Origin: Paracyclopina nana
Lineage: Eukaryota > Arthropoda > Copepoda > Cyclopoida > Cyclopettidae
NCBI GenBank assembly: GCA_019096065.1
Contig: JAGUCH010000003.1
Coordinates: 4,216,001-4,280,000, forward strand
DNA length: 64,000 nucleotides
Reading direction: 5' to 3'
Below, piece after piece: positions 47,147 through 58,811 of this stretch. The stretch's first letter is position 1, and every line of letters begins with the position of its first letter. The notes under the pieces were generated by a model that had not been told where the DNA came from, ran no database searches, and saw only the letters and a list, made by a program, of their open reading frames with translations. The position numbers and the translations under genes were made by a program.

Positions 47147-47668
47147 GTCCTTCAGTGTGTGTGGAGTCGTCATGAACTTTGGTCAGTGTTGATAGTCGTT
47201 GGAGTCGTCAATGGCAATGACGACAAAGACACACACACACACACAAAAATCAGCTGCAACACATTGCTAAAAACTGTAGCTGGCCCAAGGAAGTGCGCGC
47301 TCCTCCTGCTTGCTACTGTTGCGCGCTGTTCATATTTGCTGAAGCAAATCAACAGTATTAATGCTTCATTAAATTATTACTGAATAACTTCACTGGCCTT
47401 TGAGACGGCGCTGCGTTCACAAAATAACGAAAGAGCTCAACTCGGTAATTGAGGCATGGATGTGAATATGGCATTTTTTGCAAATTAATGGGTGGATTCC
47501 TAATAATGAAAATGGCAACACCAATTGCATACAAACGCAGCTAGCCCCAACTGGTTGCATTAGCCCTGTAAACGGCTTCGTACTGCTCAGCTGTCAGCTT
47601 ATTGAGCTAATTTCAGTAATTTGATTAACATTTTGCTATTTAAGGGAAGGAGGGGGACGTTAGGAAAA
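47147..47668. promoter_or_regulatory. Bidirectional promoter region, TTC17 / Schlafen-like gene
   Basis: 522 bp between two divergent start codons. It contains a (CA)n microsatellite of about 19 bp at 47228-47246 and no further gene. It must supply promoters for both genes. No TATA box stands out. Confidence 0.5.
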
Positions 47669-48538
47669 ATGGCTCGTAGCAAAATTGCCTGCTACTTGAG
47701 ACATTCAATCCTTCCAGTTGAAGAGGATCTCACACACGAATTCAAGGCTCACAGAGATCTGAGCAAGTTGGACTACAGCGAAATGAAGGTCACTCCTGCT
47801 AGGAATGGAGGGTTTGTTGAAAAAGTCAAACGTTACCGCCTCCCACTCTCAAATGTGAGTACTTCTAAATGCCCCATAACTAAGAAATGATTTCATTGAT
47901 TGCTATAGACAATTTGTGCCATGCTCAATACTGGACTGGACTGCACACTTTATTTGGGCGTCACTGATCATGGAGCTGTCGAGGGATTCATGATGTCGCT
48001 GTACCAAAAAGACCATTTTGAGCTGTCTTTGAGGGACTTGCTCTCGAAATACTTCCCACCTGTGCCAGATCACTTTGTGTCTGTGGAATTCGTTCCAATT
48101 GTTGATCCAGGAGAGTCAGGAGTTGCACCTGAGCCTCTGGGACTTGACACACCTCGTTGGCAAGAGCACTTTGTGCGAGACTCAAGATATTGCTGGTGTG
48201 ACAATTACACCTTGGCTGCTTGCTCTCACGGCATCCTTTATAGGTTCTACGTGATTGAGGTCTCTTTCCACGCTTGGAAGAAAGATGATCCTAGAAATGT
48301 TGCACTCATGAGAGAGGATGTCGTCAATGGCAGGCCTATTTTCGTCAATGAATGTGGGAAGATTTTCATCAGAAGGAATGGACATAATCTAAAGGCAGAG
48401 AAAAAGGACTTGGAGGTACTCAAGAAAAGTTCCTTGTCCAAGGAACCAGGAGGTGCTTGGCAAACCCTTAGCAAAGACGAATGCAGCAGTGATGATGAGG
48501 ATGAAGAATACTTTTCTTATGATAGTGACCTAGAATGA
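47669..48538 (+). CDS. Schlafen-like AlbA_2-domain protein
   Basis: Exons 47669-47854 and 47909-48538 join in frame to 271 residues. It matches the Schlafen core (AlbA_2, the divergent AAA-4/Schlafen domain): HEFKAHRDL near residue 30, then TICAMLNTGLDCTLYLGVTD, HGAVEGF and the family segment LLSKYFPPVPDHFVSVEFVP. The Schlafen nuclease core uses acidic residues in the E/D pattern of this fold; an HEFK Glu is visible. The C terminus is acidic and Ser-rich (SSDDEDEEYFSYDSD), like SLFNL1-type invertebrate proteins. No helicase part. Possible RNA- or tRNA-processing role by family analogy. Convergent with the SLC22 gene, 60 bp apart. Confidence 0.8.
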
Positions 48539-48598
48539 TAAGATATATGGGTTTATGTCGAGAATACGAAAAAAATATCACAGCAATCAATGAAGTTG

Positions 48599-50309
48599 TC
48601 ACATATCATCGTCATGGGACATCAATGGAAGCTTCTTGTAGTTTACGTCAGGAGATTGAACACTCACAATGTGAACTCTTCTGTTCAGCATATCACGTAT
48701 GGTTTCAGGCAGGGTGACATTCTTCGTGTCTGGCAAGTAAATCACAGATAGCCCAGAGGTTAAAGAGAGCACTCCGAAAATGATGAAATGCAAGTTGGGA
48801 AAAATGCTCCCCATTTTCGACACATAGGGTGATGCTATGCCCCCTACCCTGGCAGCCACTGATACCAAGCCCATGGCAGAATTTCGGATGGAAGTGGGGA
48901 AAATTTCATTACTGTGAATGTAGATCATGGCGAAACTTGAGGAAATGCAGAGCTTCCCAGTCAAAGCCAATGAGGTAGACAAAAATGGCAGAAAGGTGGA
49001 CACCAGGGGGATAAGCAACATCCCCACACCTCCCAAAATCATGTATGCAGATATGTTTGCAACTCTTCCGAATAAGCCCATTGACAAAATGGCAAGTCCA
49101 TATGCTGGCAGTTCAACTGCACCGCTTAGAGCTGTGCCCCAATAGAGATCTTCGCCATTGACATTTCCAGCTGCCAAAGTGAGACCATAATAGGACATGC
49201 CATTCACAAGCCAGGCATAGATTTGGATCAAAGTGAGATTTCGCAGGTACTTGCTTCTGAAGAGATCCAGTAAAGAGTCAGAGGGCTTGTCAAACAAATG
49301 TGGCTGAACTGTGATGTTATCCACGTCATCGTCTTCAGAATCATCATCTTTGCTAGAGCTGACCATGCGTTGATCCCACTTGGCTTTGTTGCCTTTTGCA
49401 ATGGTTTTCAACACTTCCAATGATTCTTTCAGCTTGCCTTTGGACTGCAGCCATCTAGGGCTCTCTGGTAGGATCCAAAGTATCATAAAAAGCAACGGGA
49501 CACCAAGGCCTGTACTGGCCGCTACTAGCTGTCTCCAATGCTGAATAAAGTAGGCCAGAAATGAAAATACGATGATGCCAATTCCAAAAAAGGCTTGGGT
49601 CAAGATACCCACGATGCCTCGTTTGGAAGCCCCAATTAGCTCGTTGAGCAAGACGAAGTTTGATAAGATGCAACCAGAGGTGAAAAATCCACAGGCGAAC
49701 TTGAGAGTCATGTAAAAGCTAAAATCCGACACAGCAGCAGAACAACCATTGGTAATCAACCTGGAACCATATGTAGCATAACGATACTAAGATGACAATA
49801 TTGAAGAAAATCCTTACAGAAAGATGTGGGTGACAAACAGTGTTCGTTTTCTGCCCACGCAATCAGCAATAGCACCACAAGCAAAAGCGCCTATCATGAC
49901 ACCTGTCATGAACAGACTCATGGTCAACGGTGACAGCCATGCTTTGTCACACACCAAGTTCCACTGAGAATTCTAAATAAAAGTAAAGCAAATAACATAA
50001 AGAGGATTGAAAGTACTCAAGTAGGCTTACAATGGAGCTTGTCACAGACGTATCAAAGGTGATGGTTTGACATCTCGATGAACTCCCAGATGGACAGGAA
50101 TTTGCTAAAATGCTTTGATTGCCTGCTTTCAGCCTCTCGATTTCGTCCAGGTGACACGTGAACTTCATGTCATGGCCCACAAAGGTGTATTGAAGCATGA
50201 TTTGAGAGTTGTATAAAGAGAGGACGGATAAAAGGAGGAAATACTTGATTTGCTGGGGGCCCAACTCTCCCACATGGCCAAATACTCGGTCGATGTTAAC
50301 TTTCTTCAT
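48599..50309 (-). CDS. SLC22-family organic ion/solute transporter
   Basis: Exons 50031-50309, 49818-49972 and 48599-49760 join in frame to 531 residues, normal for SLC22. The first TM segment (KYFLLLSVLSLYNSQI) is followed by the large extracellular loop with Cys residues and the family motif SQWNLVCDKAWL. Then the MFS signature appears as GAIADCVGRKRTLF, and the RWL motif as LPESPRWLQSKGKL at the start of the intracellular loop. A second six-TM half ends FPTSIRNSAMGLVSVAAR. The intracellular loop has an acidic Ser/Asp stretch. The substrate cannot be predicted from sequence. The start is the ATG at 50309 (MKKVNIDRVFGHVGE), which fits the family N terminus; an upstream out-of-frame ATG is ignored. 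Confidence 0.92.
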
Positions 50310-50697
50310 TTCGCCTGAGCATTGATCCACTTGTGTTCAAAGCATTCGTGTCAAATGACGTCAATGAAGCACTAACAAGTTGAAGGTCCAACAAGTGAGC
50401 TGAGAACTTCACCGCAAGTTTTTGCTTATTTTCAACCACGAAACCTCTAGGCGAAAAAGCGTTCAAATTGAGCATCTGAAATTCTTTTCGTTGGAAAAGT
50501 TTTATTCATGGTTTGCTCATGGCTTTTGGTTAGAATAAAATTGATTGAAAATAAATAACTTCATCAATTTAATTTCGGATTTCGTTTTAGGTTGTGTGAT
50601 TATTAGCAGATCAATTGCGTTAGCAAAGCGAGTGTCACTCTCAGTTTTTTCAAGTGTAAACAAAACAAAAAATTTCCGCTTAATCGTTGCAGCGAAA
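50310..50697. promoter_or_regulatory. Divergent promoter region, SLC22 / SNIP1
   Basis: 388 bp between two divergent start codons, so promoter elements for both genes lie here. Near the SNIP1 start is CGTTGCAG immediately followed by CGAAAATGG, an acceptor-like AG five bases before ATG. This suggests a 5' UTR intron or a trans-splice site. Confidence 0.5.
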
Positions 50698-51493
50698 ATG
50701 GGCTCAAGATCAGGATCCAGGGAGCGCAGGAGGCATAGATCGAGGTCAAGGTCACCCAGAAGGGATCGAGACAGGAACAGAGACAAGTATCGCGATGATC
50801 AAAGAATCAAAAAGGAACCTACCGACGCAAGCAGACGCCAAGACAGAGAAAGGTCATCGCACCAAAATGATCGGAAACCTCACCACGCAGAAACTCGAGT
50901 GAAAAGGGAAGATGACGGGTCCGATGGCGGCGCTCGTGGATTCGGCCGACCTGATGAAAACCCCACAGAAGAGGTCAAAGAACCAGAAAAGCCATCTTTT
51001 GCTCTCTCTGGGAAGCTCATGGAAGACACCAATGTCTACAATGGAGTCGTGATCAAGTAAACTTGCGAATTAACGTGGAAAAGGTGGTCTTTTTTAGATG
51101 CCGTATTCTATTTTCATTTTCAGATACAGCGAGCCAGAAGAAGCTCGGAAGCCTAAGAAACGGTGGCGCTTCTATGTATTCAAAGGGGATGAAACACTTC
51201 CAGTTATGCATCTACATAGACAATCTGCTTACCTAATCGGTAAAGACCGAAAGATCGCCGACATTCCCGTTGATCACCCCTCATGTAGCAGGCAGCATGC
51301 CGTCCTACAATACAGGTTCGTGAACAATCGCACTGTCCCCTACATCATTGACCTGGGATCCTCCAACGGTACCTACTTGAACAACAACAAAATTGACCCT
51401 CAAAGGTACGTTGAGCTACGTGAAAAAGATGTTCTCAAGTTTGGCTACAGCAGCCGTGAATATGTCCTTCTTCATGAAAACAGCGACGCTTGA
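50698..51493 (+). CDS. SNIP1: Smad nuclear-interacting protein 1 (FHA domain)
   Basis: A nuclear protein of the spliceosome/RES complex and of miRNA biogenesis, with an FHA domain that binds phosphothreonine. Exons 50698-51056 and 51124-51493 join in frame to 242 residues (396 in human, with a longer N terminus). An Arg/Ser-rich N terminus is followed by KPSFALSGKLMEDTNVYNGV, RKPKKRWRFYVFKGDE and the FHA core: YLIGKDRKIADIPVDHPSCS, RQHAVLQYR, IIDLGSSNGTYLNN. Key FHA residues (Gly-Lys/Arg, Ser-Arg-His, Asn-Gly-Thr) are present. Convergent with TRPML. Confidence 0.95.
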
Positions 51494-51803
51494 AATTCTC
51501 CTTTTATATTCATCTCAGCTGAAAATGGGACAATACAAGAATTCAGTTATAAAAGAGATTTACATTATTATCACTTTGGTCTTTATTGAGCCCGAACGTG
51601 GCTGTGGTGGGCTATTCGCATCTGCCATAACGTATCTTCTTGCAAAACAACACTCCTACAGCACAATGAAACGACCAAATCTTTATTGCTAAGCTAGCGT
51701 ACAACTCCTCGAAAATGTGAAACGAGGATAAAAGACATTACGCATCTACTAAAGTCGTTTGAGCCAAGCATTTCGAAATGCTTCCAGCTAGTTAGAAGTT
51801 GAT
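51494..51803. other. 3' UTR region between convergent genes
   Basis: 310 bp shared by the 3' ends of SNIP1 (+) and TRPML (-). A/T-rich, no further gene. Confidence 0.5.
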
Positions 51804-53945
51804 CTAGGTTAGCAATTGAATTTGGTCGTTTTCTGTCTCCTCAGCTGTTGCAGGCACACCGAGATGACCCGTGTCCCTTTCGTAGCCCCTCCAGAGTGGT
51901 CCATAACGCTTGATCATTATGTACGAATACAACTTGTACAGCAAGCTCGGTCGGATTCCCTCGCAAAACACTTTGGAGTAAATGTCATACTCGACTGACT
52001 TGCAAAAGTTATCCACTCTTGATTTGGGAAAGCCCACTTTGTAGTGCTCCTTGACAACCTCGTAAGCATCCATAATGATGGCAATGAAGAGTGACAATAC
52101 GACATATATAAAAATTATGACAAATAAGTAGAGGTAGATCCTCGAGAAGCCCCAAATCATTCCACTTTTGGCTGAGACCATGCTGAATGTGGCAAACATG
52201 TCATCTCCGTTGATTAGTGAGAAGAGGCATTCCGACGTTGAGCTCAGAGTGTAGAATTTGAACTGGTACGGGCCAAGTACAACCCATCCGCAAAATACAA
52301 AGCCCAAGTACATGATGGACACACAGATGCCAAATCTGACAATGTTGGGCATGGCTTGTCTTAGAGTCAACATGATGACGTTGTACTTGTCAAAGAAGCC
52401 CAAGTAGCGGAGCATGCCAAGCCACACGAGGAGGTTGCCAATTCCCAGGAAAGTGCTACAAAAGTCCCACAGGTCGCTGTTGGTTCTTCGGGATTCAATT
52501 AGCTCCTTGAGGACGGTTCCGACAATAATAAGGACATCGTTGACACAAATGACCACGTACCACAAGTTGAGAAATTGCACCATCTCCAGCCGCGTGAGCT
52601 TGATGTGGAATTTCCTCTCGAAAAATTCCGACGTCTCTCTTGCCAATAGTTGGCCTCTGATTAATGCTCTGCAACAGAGCACAAAGGAGGTGACACAGAC
52701 AACTGCCACGACACCGGACAACACTCGGATAGTGTAGGTTTGTGGCGTGTCCTCGACAACTGGCCTCGGGCATGGTATTCTCTTGGGGGTCGAGTACATG
52801 TCGATTGGGATCTGTCCGTCATGGTCGCGGTTGTCGAACACAATGTCAAGGCGGAAGTTGAAACATTCTGGGCCTTTTATCGGCCCAAGTTGACGAGACG
52901 TTACGGTGCTTACAGTAAAGTTGAGGTGCATCTCAACGAGTGTGTCCCATGGGATGTCAAAAGCATGTGTGGCGAGGTATTCGTCGCTCTTAAAATTGGC
53001 CAAATCTTCATCAGGGATGTTTATGCACTTCTTGATTGCCACGTCATGTTTGGCAGCAATTTCTACAAAATAAATTAAGCATAAAAGTGAGGTTTTGAAT
53101 TGCGTGCTCATTTAAATTCTACACTTACGGAGAAAGGCAGCCTCGAAATCAGCATAACGATCTCCACTTCCGATGCCAGCTGGTACAGCGTAAGCCTCAA
53201 TGCAGAAATCCAGAGTTGAATTGCGCAAAGTCGGCACTATTGTTAAGCTATCCAAATTCCCATAAGTGTTGGCAGCATAATCAAAGTAGGAATAAAATGT
53301 GCTCTTCTTGTACAGAGCATATTTTCCCGTGGCTGGAGGGTACGCATTGATTTCGCGAGACGAGTCCCAATCCTTGAGGAACAAGTGCTCAAAGGCGATA
53401 TGGTTATCATTGTAGTAATTCGTGCTGAGAAAAAAAAACAATTAAAATTGCTCATGAAATTATGAATTGCAATGATTCGTACTGGGCGTATCGAAACTCT
53501 CCAAACACAAGAAGCTGTGTTGTTATCAAGATTATTTTTCCAAATTGGAGAATCAGCTTCCATGGCGTTTGCCTCCTAAAGTAGAGCTTACATTACAGAG
53601 GTAAAGCATAAAAAATATTGAGGATGTAGCTTACCTAGCAATGAACTTTTGAATAGGATCCATGAAGAAAAAGGCACATTTTCGACGCAATTTTTCCTCA
53701 GACGGATCAGCTGGGTTGGGCTCCATTAGCGAGTTGGGCGTGGTGTCAAAGTCCGAGTCATTTGGGTCGATTGGCGAGTAGAAACAGTTGATATTTCTAA
53801 CCTCGGAGTCGGCCCTTGAAATGTTGTCTTCCTCCGAGGGAAACACATTCGCCCCAGTTGATCTTGTCATCGCGTCACTTGCTGTGCATTGATGATACCC
53901 GGGTGAGCGGAATTTCGACGACGTCGCGCGCACGGCAGATGTCAT
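51804..53945 (-). CDS. Mucolipin TRP channel (TRPML)
   Basis: Endolysosomal cation (Ca2+) channel gated by PI(3,5)P2. Exons 53635-53945, 53483-53575, 53129-53424 and 51804-53062 join in frame to 652 residues (human TRPML1-3 have 550-580). Visible family features are a cytosolic N terminus, a first TM (WKLILQFGKIILITTQLLVF), and a large lumenal loop with NDNHIAFEHLFLKDWDS. Next come five further TM segments and the pore sequence FSLINGDDMFATFS with the Asp-Asp selectivity filter. ERKFHIKLTRLEMVQFLNLW is typical. The N-terminal ~100 residues are acidic and Ser-rich, without a clear motif. A Helitron-like copy lies about 460 bp upstream of its start. Confidence 0.95.
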
Positions 53946-54405
53946 TGAGTTAATTGGAGCAAGCTTTCGCGCATATCCTCCCCTTTAATCGCACGAATTC
54001 AGCCTTTTCCTTCGATTGCGAACGCACTGACTGACGTGACCTTAACACCAGCAACTTAAAAGCGAGCTTTGTTGTTAGCTCAATCACAAACAGTTCGAAA
54101 GTAAGTCAAACTCATACAAATTCGTTTTCATTAATGTTACAATTTCTTAACTAAGAGATAGTTTCCCTATTGAGCAAAATTCAAAGCATCCTTGATGTTT
54201 TCTATGCTTCATGGGGTAGCTTTCAGCTCAAGTCTTTGGTTGTATATCTTGAGTAACTCAACATGTGCGGATGAAAATTATTGGCTCGATAAGAGCGAAT
54301 TTTTGACAAAGGACATACATTCCATTCTCGCAACCTTTCAGCGCAGCAAACTGTCTTGATGAAACATCGCATAAAGTTGCGATACCAACATAAACGTCCC
54401 TTAAA
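53946..54405. other. TRPML upstream region
   Basis: 460 bp between the TRPML start and the end of the Helitron-like copy B; the promoter must lie here. No further feature. Confidence 0.45.
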
Positions 54406-55235
54406 CTAGATTTAGGCGTCCACAATGTGGAAAGCAGGGAGCGAGCGTTTCAAAAGTCCTTACCTTGCTTGGCTTAAAGCGCTCCATTGTATTGCATTGG
54501 CTAGAATTCGTATTTTAATTCAGTACCAAATTCCCATTGAAGCGAAGATCAAAATGGACAAATATCTATAGGCAGCAAGTACAGCCAGTTAAGCACTATT
54601 TGAGCTATTCATCTCGTTCATCTCTACAAAGTCAATAGCTTTGCTAGGTAGTTATGGTGGGCAAGCACTTCTCCCCGGTCCCAATAAAAAATTTTAAGAT
54701 ATCAATTTGAAAAATTAAGTACACAGCGTTTCCCGCCAGATTTTCATAAGTGACCAATTTAGGCCAAACACTGCACTGCCTAAAAAGACTTTTTACAAGA
54801 AAAAATGACATTTCATTCCTAAATTTGGTAAGTTTTCGCCATTTTTAGAGGTAGGGTAGGTGGTCGAAAAAGGGCAGTTGTGTTTTTAATATGGTCTGAA
54901 AACTTGTGGATCCAAAAGTGATTATTTTGGGCCCAAAGGTGGTAGGAAGTCTAAAATTCTGTTGATAAATATGCTTTTAAGCCACAGTGCACAGTAAGAA
55001 TACTACTTTTTATGTTTAGAATTTAGTTAACAGTTTTACCTGTCAACTGGTCAACTTTGCTACTTAAAGAGGTTAACTCGCAGACAGTATGCAACTTGTC
55101 ACCCGGTAGCTTCTTTTGATAAGATCAATTTTCATTGGGCCTTAATTCTCAAATCTGATTGGTTCCGTCAATTTTTGCCTTTTGCCCGTGTCAGAATGAT
55201 TTGTGGGAGCGACTAGCGAGCGCGCTCCCGCTCCC
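54406..55235 (-). mobile_element. Helitron-like element, copy B (inverted relative to copy A)
   Basis: On the - strand the element runs from the C/G-rich palindrome ending at 55235 to CTAG at 54406-54409, followed by T. A hairpin (GTCCACAATGTGGA) at about 54418-54431 and the inner inverted repeat GGGAGCGAGCG at 54437-54447 match copy A. Similarity to 5163-6414 runs through the whole element. Copy B has no Transib-like insertion, so it shows the pre-insertion state. It is about 830 bp, against about 780 bp for copy A without its insert. No coding capacity. Confidence 0.75.
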
Positions 55236-55977
55236 AATAAAGCTGTCAGTTATTAATATAGATTCCTTTTAATCTCTAATATTAAAGGAACTGAAGCGAA
55301 CAAGACATGATTACATTTTTATGAACTAATACTAACTACGAACTAAGTACGAAGTAAGATAATGATCTGGCTGTTCACAATGTTTTCAACGTTTATTCAC
55401 AGACCCGGTTAAGATTTCAAACAAAGTCTTTTGCAGCAATGATAAAGGTTCATGAAAACTTATTGAAAGAATAACTATTCGCTTTGGCGAAAAATTCTAC
55501 TTATACAGAATTTGGAGCAGCAAAATTAAGATAAATCCAATTATAGCAAGTGACTAGGCAAGGAGCAAATTATGTTCAAAAAAATCTGACTTGGAGCAAA
55601 CAATTTGATTGATTTTTTTGCTTGTTCCTATTTCATCGCTTGAAATCACAACTAAGAGCGTATACAATCTGATTATATCATGTGTGACAGCTTCATTTTG
55701 CGATCCTAGATTTGGTTTAGGAAGACGTTTACAAATTAACTGCAGAAATATAGACTCCATCATTTTGACAAATACCTAAGTATTTCTCGAGGAATGCATC
55801 GATCAACACAATCCTCACGGATTTAGGTAACTGATCAATTCACTAAGTGACTGCTTAGCCCAAGCCCTCATTTTTGGTGACTTCATCTTCTGAGCAACCT
55901 CAAGTTTTCTCACTTAGCGATATGATTAAAAGGCAAATTAGAATTTCAAATCTTCTTGTACAGAAGGTATTAGTTGC
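55236..55977. other. Intergenic, including TMEM130-like 3' UTR
   Basis: 742 bp between the Helitron-like copy and the stop of the TMEM130-like gene. A 69-codon frame at 55554-55763 (-) has no domain. Nothing else is seen. Confidence 0.5.
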
Positions 55978-57771
55978 TCATGATATGCTTCCATAATGTA
56001 TGCTAGTAATGGGATTTTGAATGCTCCTGGATGACACTGAAGACACATGAGAGACATCATCATTTGAGTTGGCGAAAGCATTCATCATAGAGTCTCGCAA
56101 TCGCTCCCAGAAGGATTTGAATTCCAATTGTTCATCTGGACTGTTAAAGTCAAAGTCTGCTGTTTCAACAGCAAGGTTAATTCGAAAGTTGTAAATCATT
56201 ACGGATCCCAGGCCAATCATGATAATGCCAAGCAGAGAACATATCACGGGTACAATTACGATTGACACATGAGGTTGGACAGGCACATCATACACAAAGG
56301 AATCTAGGACAATGACACGCTTAGAGATTCCATTATCCACTATGGTCAATATGTCATGCGTGCCAGGATCTCTAAAGTACCACATTATTGGAAAGCTACA
56401 ATTGTCCACTAGCTGAAATGTGTCCGATCCACAAGACTCGTTACCAGTAGCGTTGTAGGGCTCTGGCAAGACTCGCCAGCATGCTTTCCATGGCCCTGAG
56501 CCGTCACAGTCCATGGTGAGGTCCATGAGTTTTCCTGACTTTACTACGAGATCATTTGCATCAGTGCAGTTGAACTTCGTCATGGGAGTTCTTGACTCAA
56601 CTATAGCTCGGAACACACCAGTTTTCATGTGTGGTGGCGCATTCTTTTGCAGATCTGATGATGACAAGGACCTCAAAGAATCCTGAGAAGACGATGACAT
56701 GACTGTGGGAGCAATATCAGTATTGCCAGCAATTTGGGCCATCACAATAGCTTCAATGGTGTATGTACCAGGGGTTGAAAACAAGAACTTGAAAGAGTTA
56801 TTCTCAGAGGGACCATAGTTAATGTCATTCACAAACCAAAAATACTGAATGGCTGCACTGGTTAAAAAGTGAGAAGGGTCGTGAAAATCGACACTAAGCT
56901 CTGTATCTTCATTGGTGTTAATGAGGTGACCAGTGATGTCTACATTTGCCTGATGCAGCGTAATATTTCCGTTTAGGTTTTTAGTGACCATGAAGGAAAC
57001 TGATGATTCTGCTATTTTATCACGCCCAAAGATCCCTTGGTAATAGACACGAACAGTCATTCTATACTGACGTTCCTCATACTTGAAGCTGGATGGATAT
57101 GACACATTCCAAAATGAGACTCTTGAGCTTGTTTCTTGCTCATTCCAATGTCCAGGGCTGGCATCATCATCTGTAAAAAAATAGCTTATAAAAGTAAAGT
57201 TAAGCAGGTTGCCAAATAATCAATAAAAGTAAGTAGCTTTCTCCTCCTAACAGCAGATAGTATCTAAAGAATGAAGGATATTTTTGTAATTGATAGCTTT
57301 GCAGTCGATACACATGAAATTGGGTAAAAAATTTAGTGACATGATTTTTTCATGGAAAGCATGAGCCATACGTGCGTGTTTGGTAGGAAATTATCCAATA
57401 TATTGCCTTCCTTGTAGCGATTCTAACAACTTTCTTCAACCAAACTGTCAAGTCACGTAACAACAGAGATTAGGAGCCCAATTTAAAGTTCAGCTATTTT
57501 TAGACATCATTACGCTATTTCGAATCAAAAGAGATCACTCCAGCTCAATATGCTAGCCAAATTTCGTAAAAAAATACTTACTCCAAGCGAAGAAAAAGGG
57601 CGGATCGTACGACTCAACATCATGTAGTTCTGCTTTGAATGTAATTGTGGCATCAAGTACAACGGGGCCGTCTGAGGTCAACTTGAGAAATGGGTCATCC
57701 TCAGCCAAGGCCAAACCGAAGGCCCAAACCAGAAAAAAGTGGAAGAAATTGATTATTGACATAGAAGCCAT
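55978..57771 (-). CDS. TMEM130-like single-pass membrane protein with PKD-type domain
   Basis: Exons 57582-57771 and 55978-57170 join in frame to 460 residues. Signal peptide (IINFFHFFLVWAFGLALA), then an extracellular region with PKD-type beta-sandwich sequence: DGPVVLDATITFKAELHD near the N terminus and IQYFWFVNDINYGPSENNSF with PGTYTIEAIV. Several Cys and NxS/T sites follow. A TM segment is visible near residue 375 (IVIVPVICSLLGIIMIGLGS), then a Ser-rich cytoplasmic tail. Order and length fit the TMEM130/PMEL-GPNMB superfamily, best TMEM130 (435 in human). Function unknown. The 411-bp intron is the only one. Confidence 0.75.
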
Positions 57772-57884
57772 GGCTTGTTCAACTCTTCATATTTCACACT
57801 CCAGTTTCACGATATTTTTCTTTTTTCCTCGACAAAATCAATTCCGCAGCATTTTCCAGGTTTCTTAACAACAGACGTAGAGTT

Positions 57885-58377
57885 TAGTGATGGAACGAGT
57901 TTGAGCTTGGCTTGAAAGCTTGAAGCTAAAACCCAGCTTGAGCTACATAAGCAAAAAGCTTGGGATCGCTCGAACCAAATTTTGAAAAGCTTGAAAAAGC
58001 TTGAAACCCAAAAAATGCAAAGCTTGAAAAAGCTTGACACCAAAAAATTTCAAAACTTAATCCATTTTTAACCAAAACAAAAAAGGGCTGATTTTAAAAT
58101 TAACAATTACGTGAGGGAGTGAAGTACTTAAATCTAAGTTTAAGCTATTTCTGTCATTTATTGCGCTTTTGGGGTAATTTTGTCAAATGTGGTGACTAAT
58201 CGCCATTTTTTATGTTAAAATACTAAAAATGTGAAAAGCTTGAAAAAAGCTTGAAATGTGAAATTTTGAGCTTGAAAAAGCTTGATAATAATTTTCAAAA
58301 GCTTGGGATCGCTCGAACACTTTTCAAAAAGCTTGAAGCTTGATCAAGCTGAAAATTTCCGGCTCGTTCCATCACTA
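57885..58377. mobile_element. hAT-like MITE, copy 2
   Basis: A 493-bp element with ends TAGTGATGGAACGAG and CTCGTTCCATCACTA, flanked by a perfect 8-bp duplication GTAGAGTT at 57877-57884 and 58378-58385. TIRs beginning with a TAGTGATGG-type sequence and an 8-bp duplication identify hAT. The interior repeats an AGCTTGAAAA motif in both orientations, unlike copy 1, whose motif is AACTCGAAC, so the two share ends but differ inside. It lies 106 bp upstream of the TMEM130-like start codon. Confidence 0.88.
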
Positions 58378-58385
58378 GTAGAGTT

Positions 58386-58811
58386 CATGTAACTTGAGCG
58401 CTAGGGACTTCAGATCGTCCGTAGTCTCAAGTCTGCGCACTGCGCTGCGTGTAGTCAGTGATTCGCTCGCACGTCGCAACGCTGGCCAGCCTGTCGCTGT
58501 CGCCTGTCAGCCAAAAATCGACTTTTTTAGCTTGCCCGATGCATTATGTAGAAATCGACGCGCGCACTGCTGTGGACTGAATGTAGTAAATTGAGCCTAC
58601 TTTTTTTGGGCAAGTGAAGCAAATCTTTATGGTAATATGTTCATAAGCCAAAATTCGCTGCTCACTTCAAAGTTACTTTGTGTATTTCCATCATGTGTGA
58701 ATAATTTTCATTAATTTTAGAAACCGAGTAAAAACCAGTAATTATTAGTGCTGAGTGAGTGTGAAAAATAAGGACTTGCAGTATTCATAAAAGAAAACGG
58801 TTCCAGTCTCT
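58386..58811. other. Intergenic, CCT4 3' UTR side
   Basis: 425 bp between the hAT MITE and the CCT4 stop. A 66-codon frame at 58394-58594 (+) has no domain support. Nothing else is seen. Confidence 0.5.

Noticed and set aside
58394-58594. 66-codon + strand frame upstream of CCT4's 3' end
   Set aside because: No domain and no splice signals; Arg/Ser composition reflects local C/G-rich sequence.
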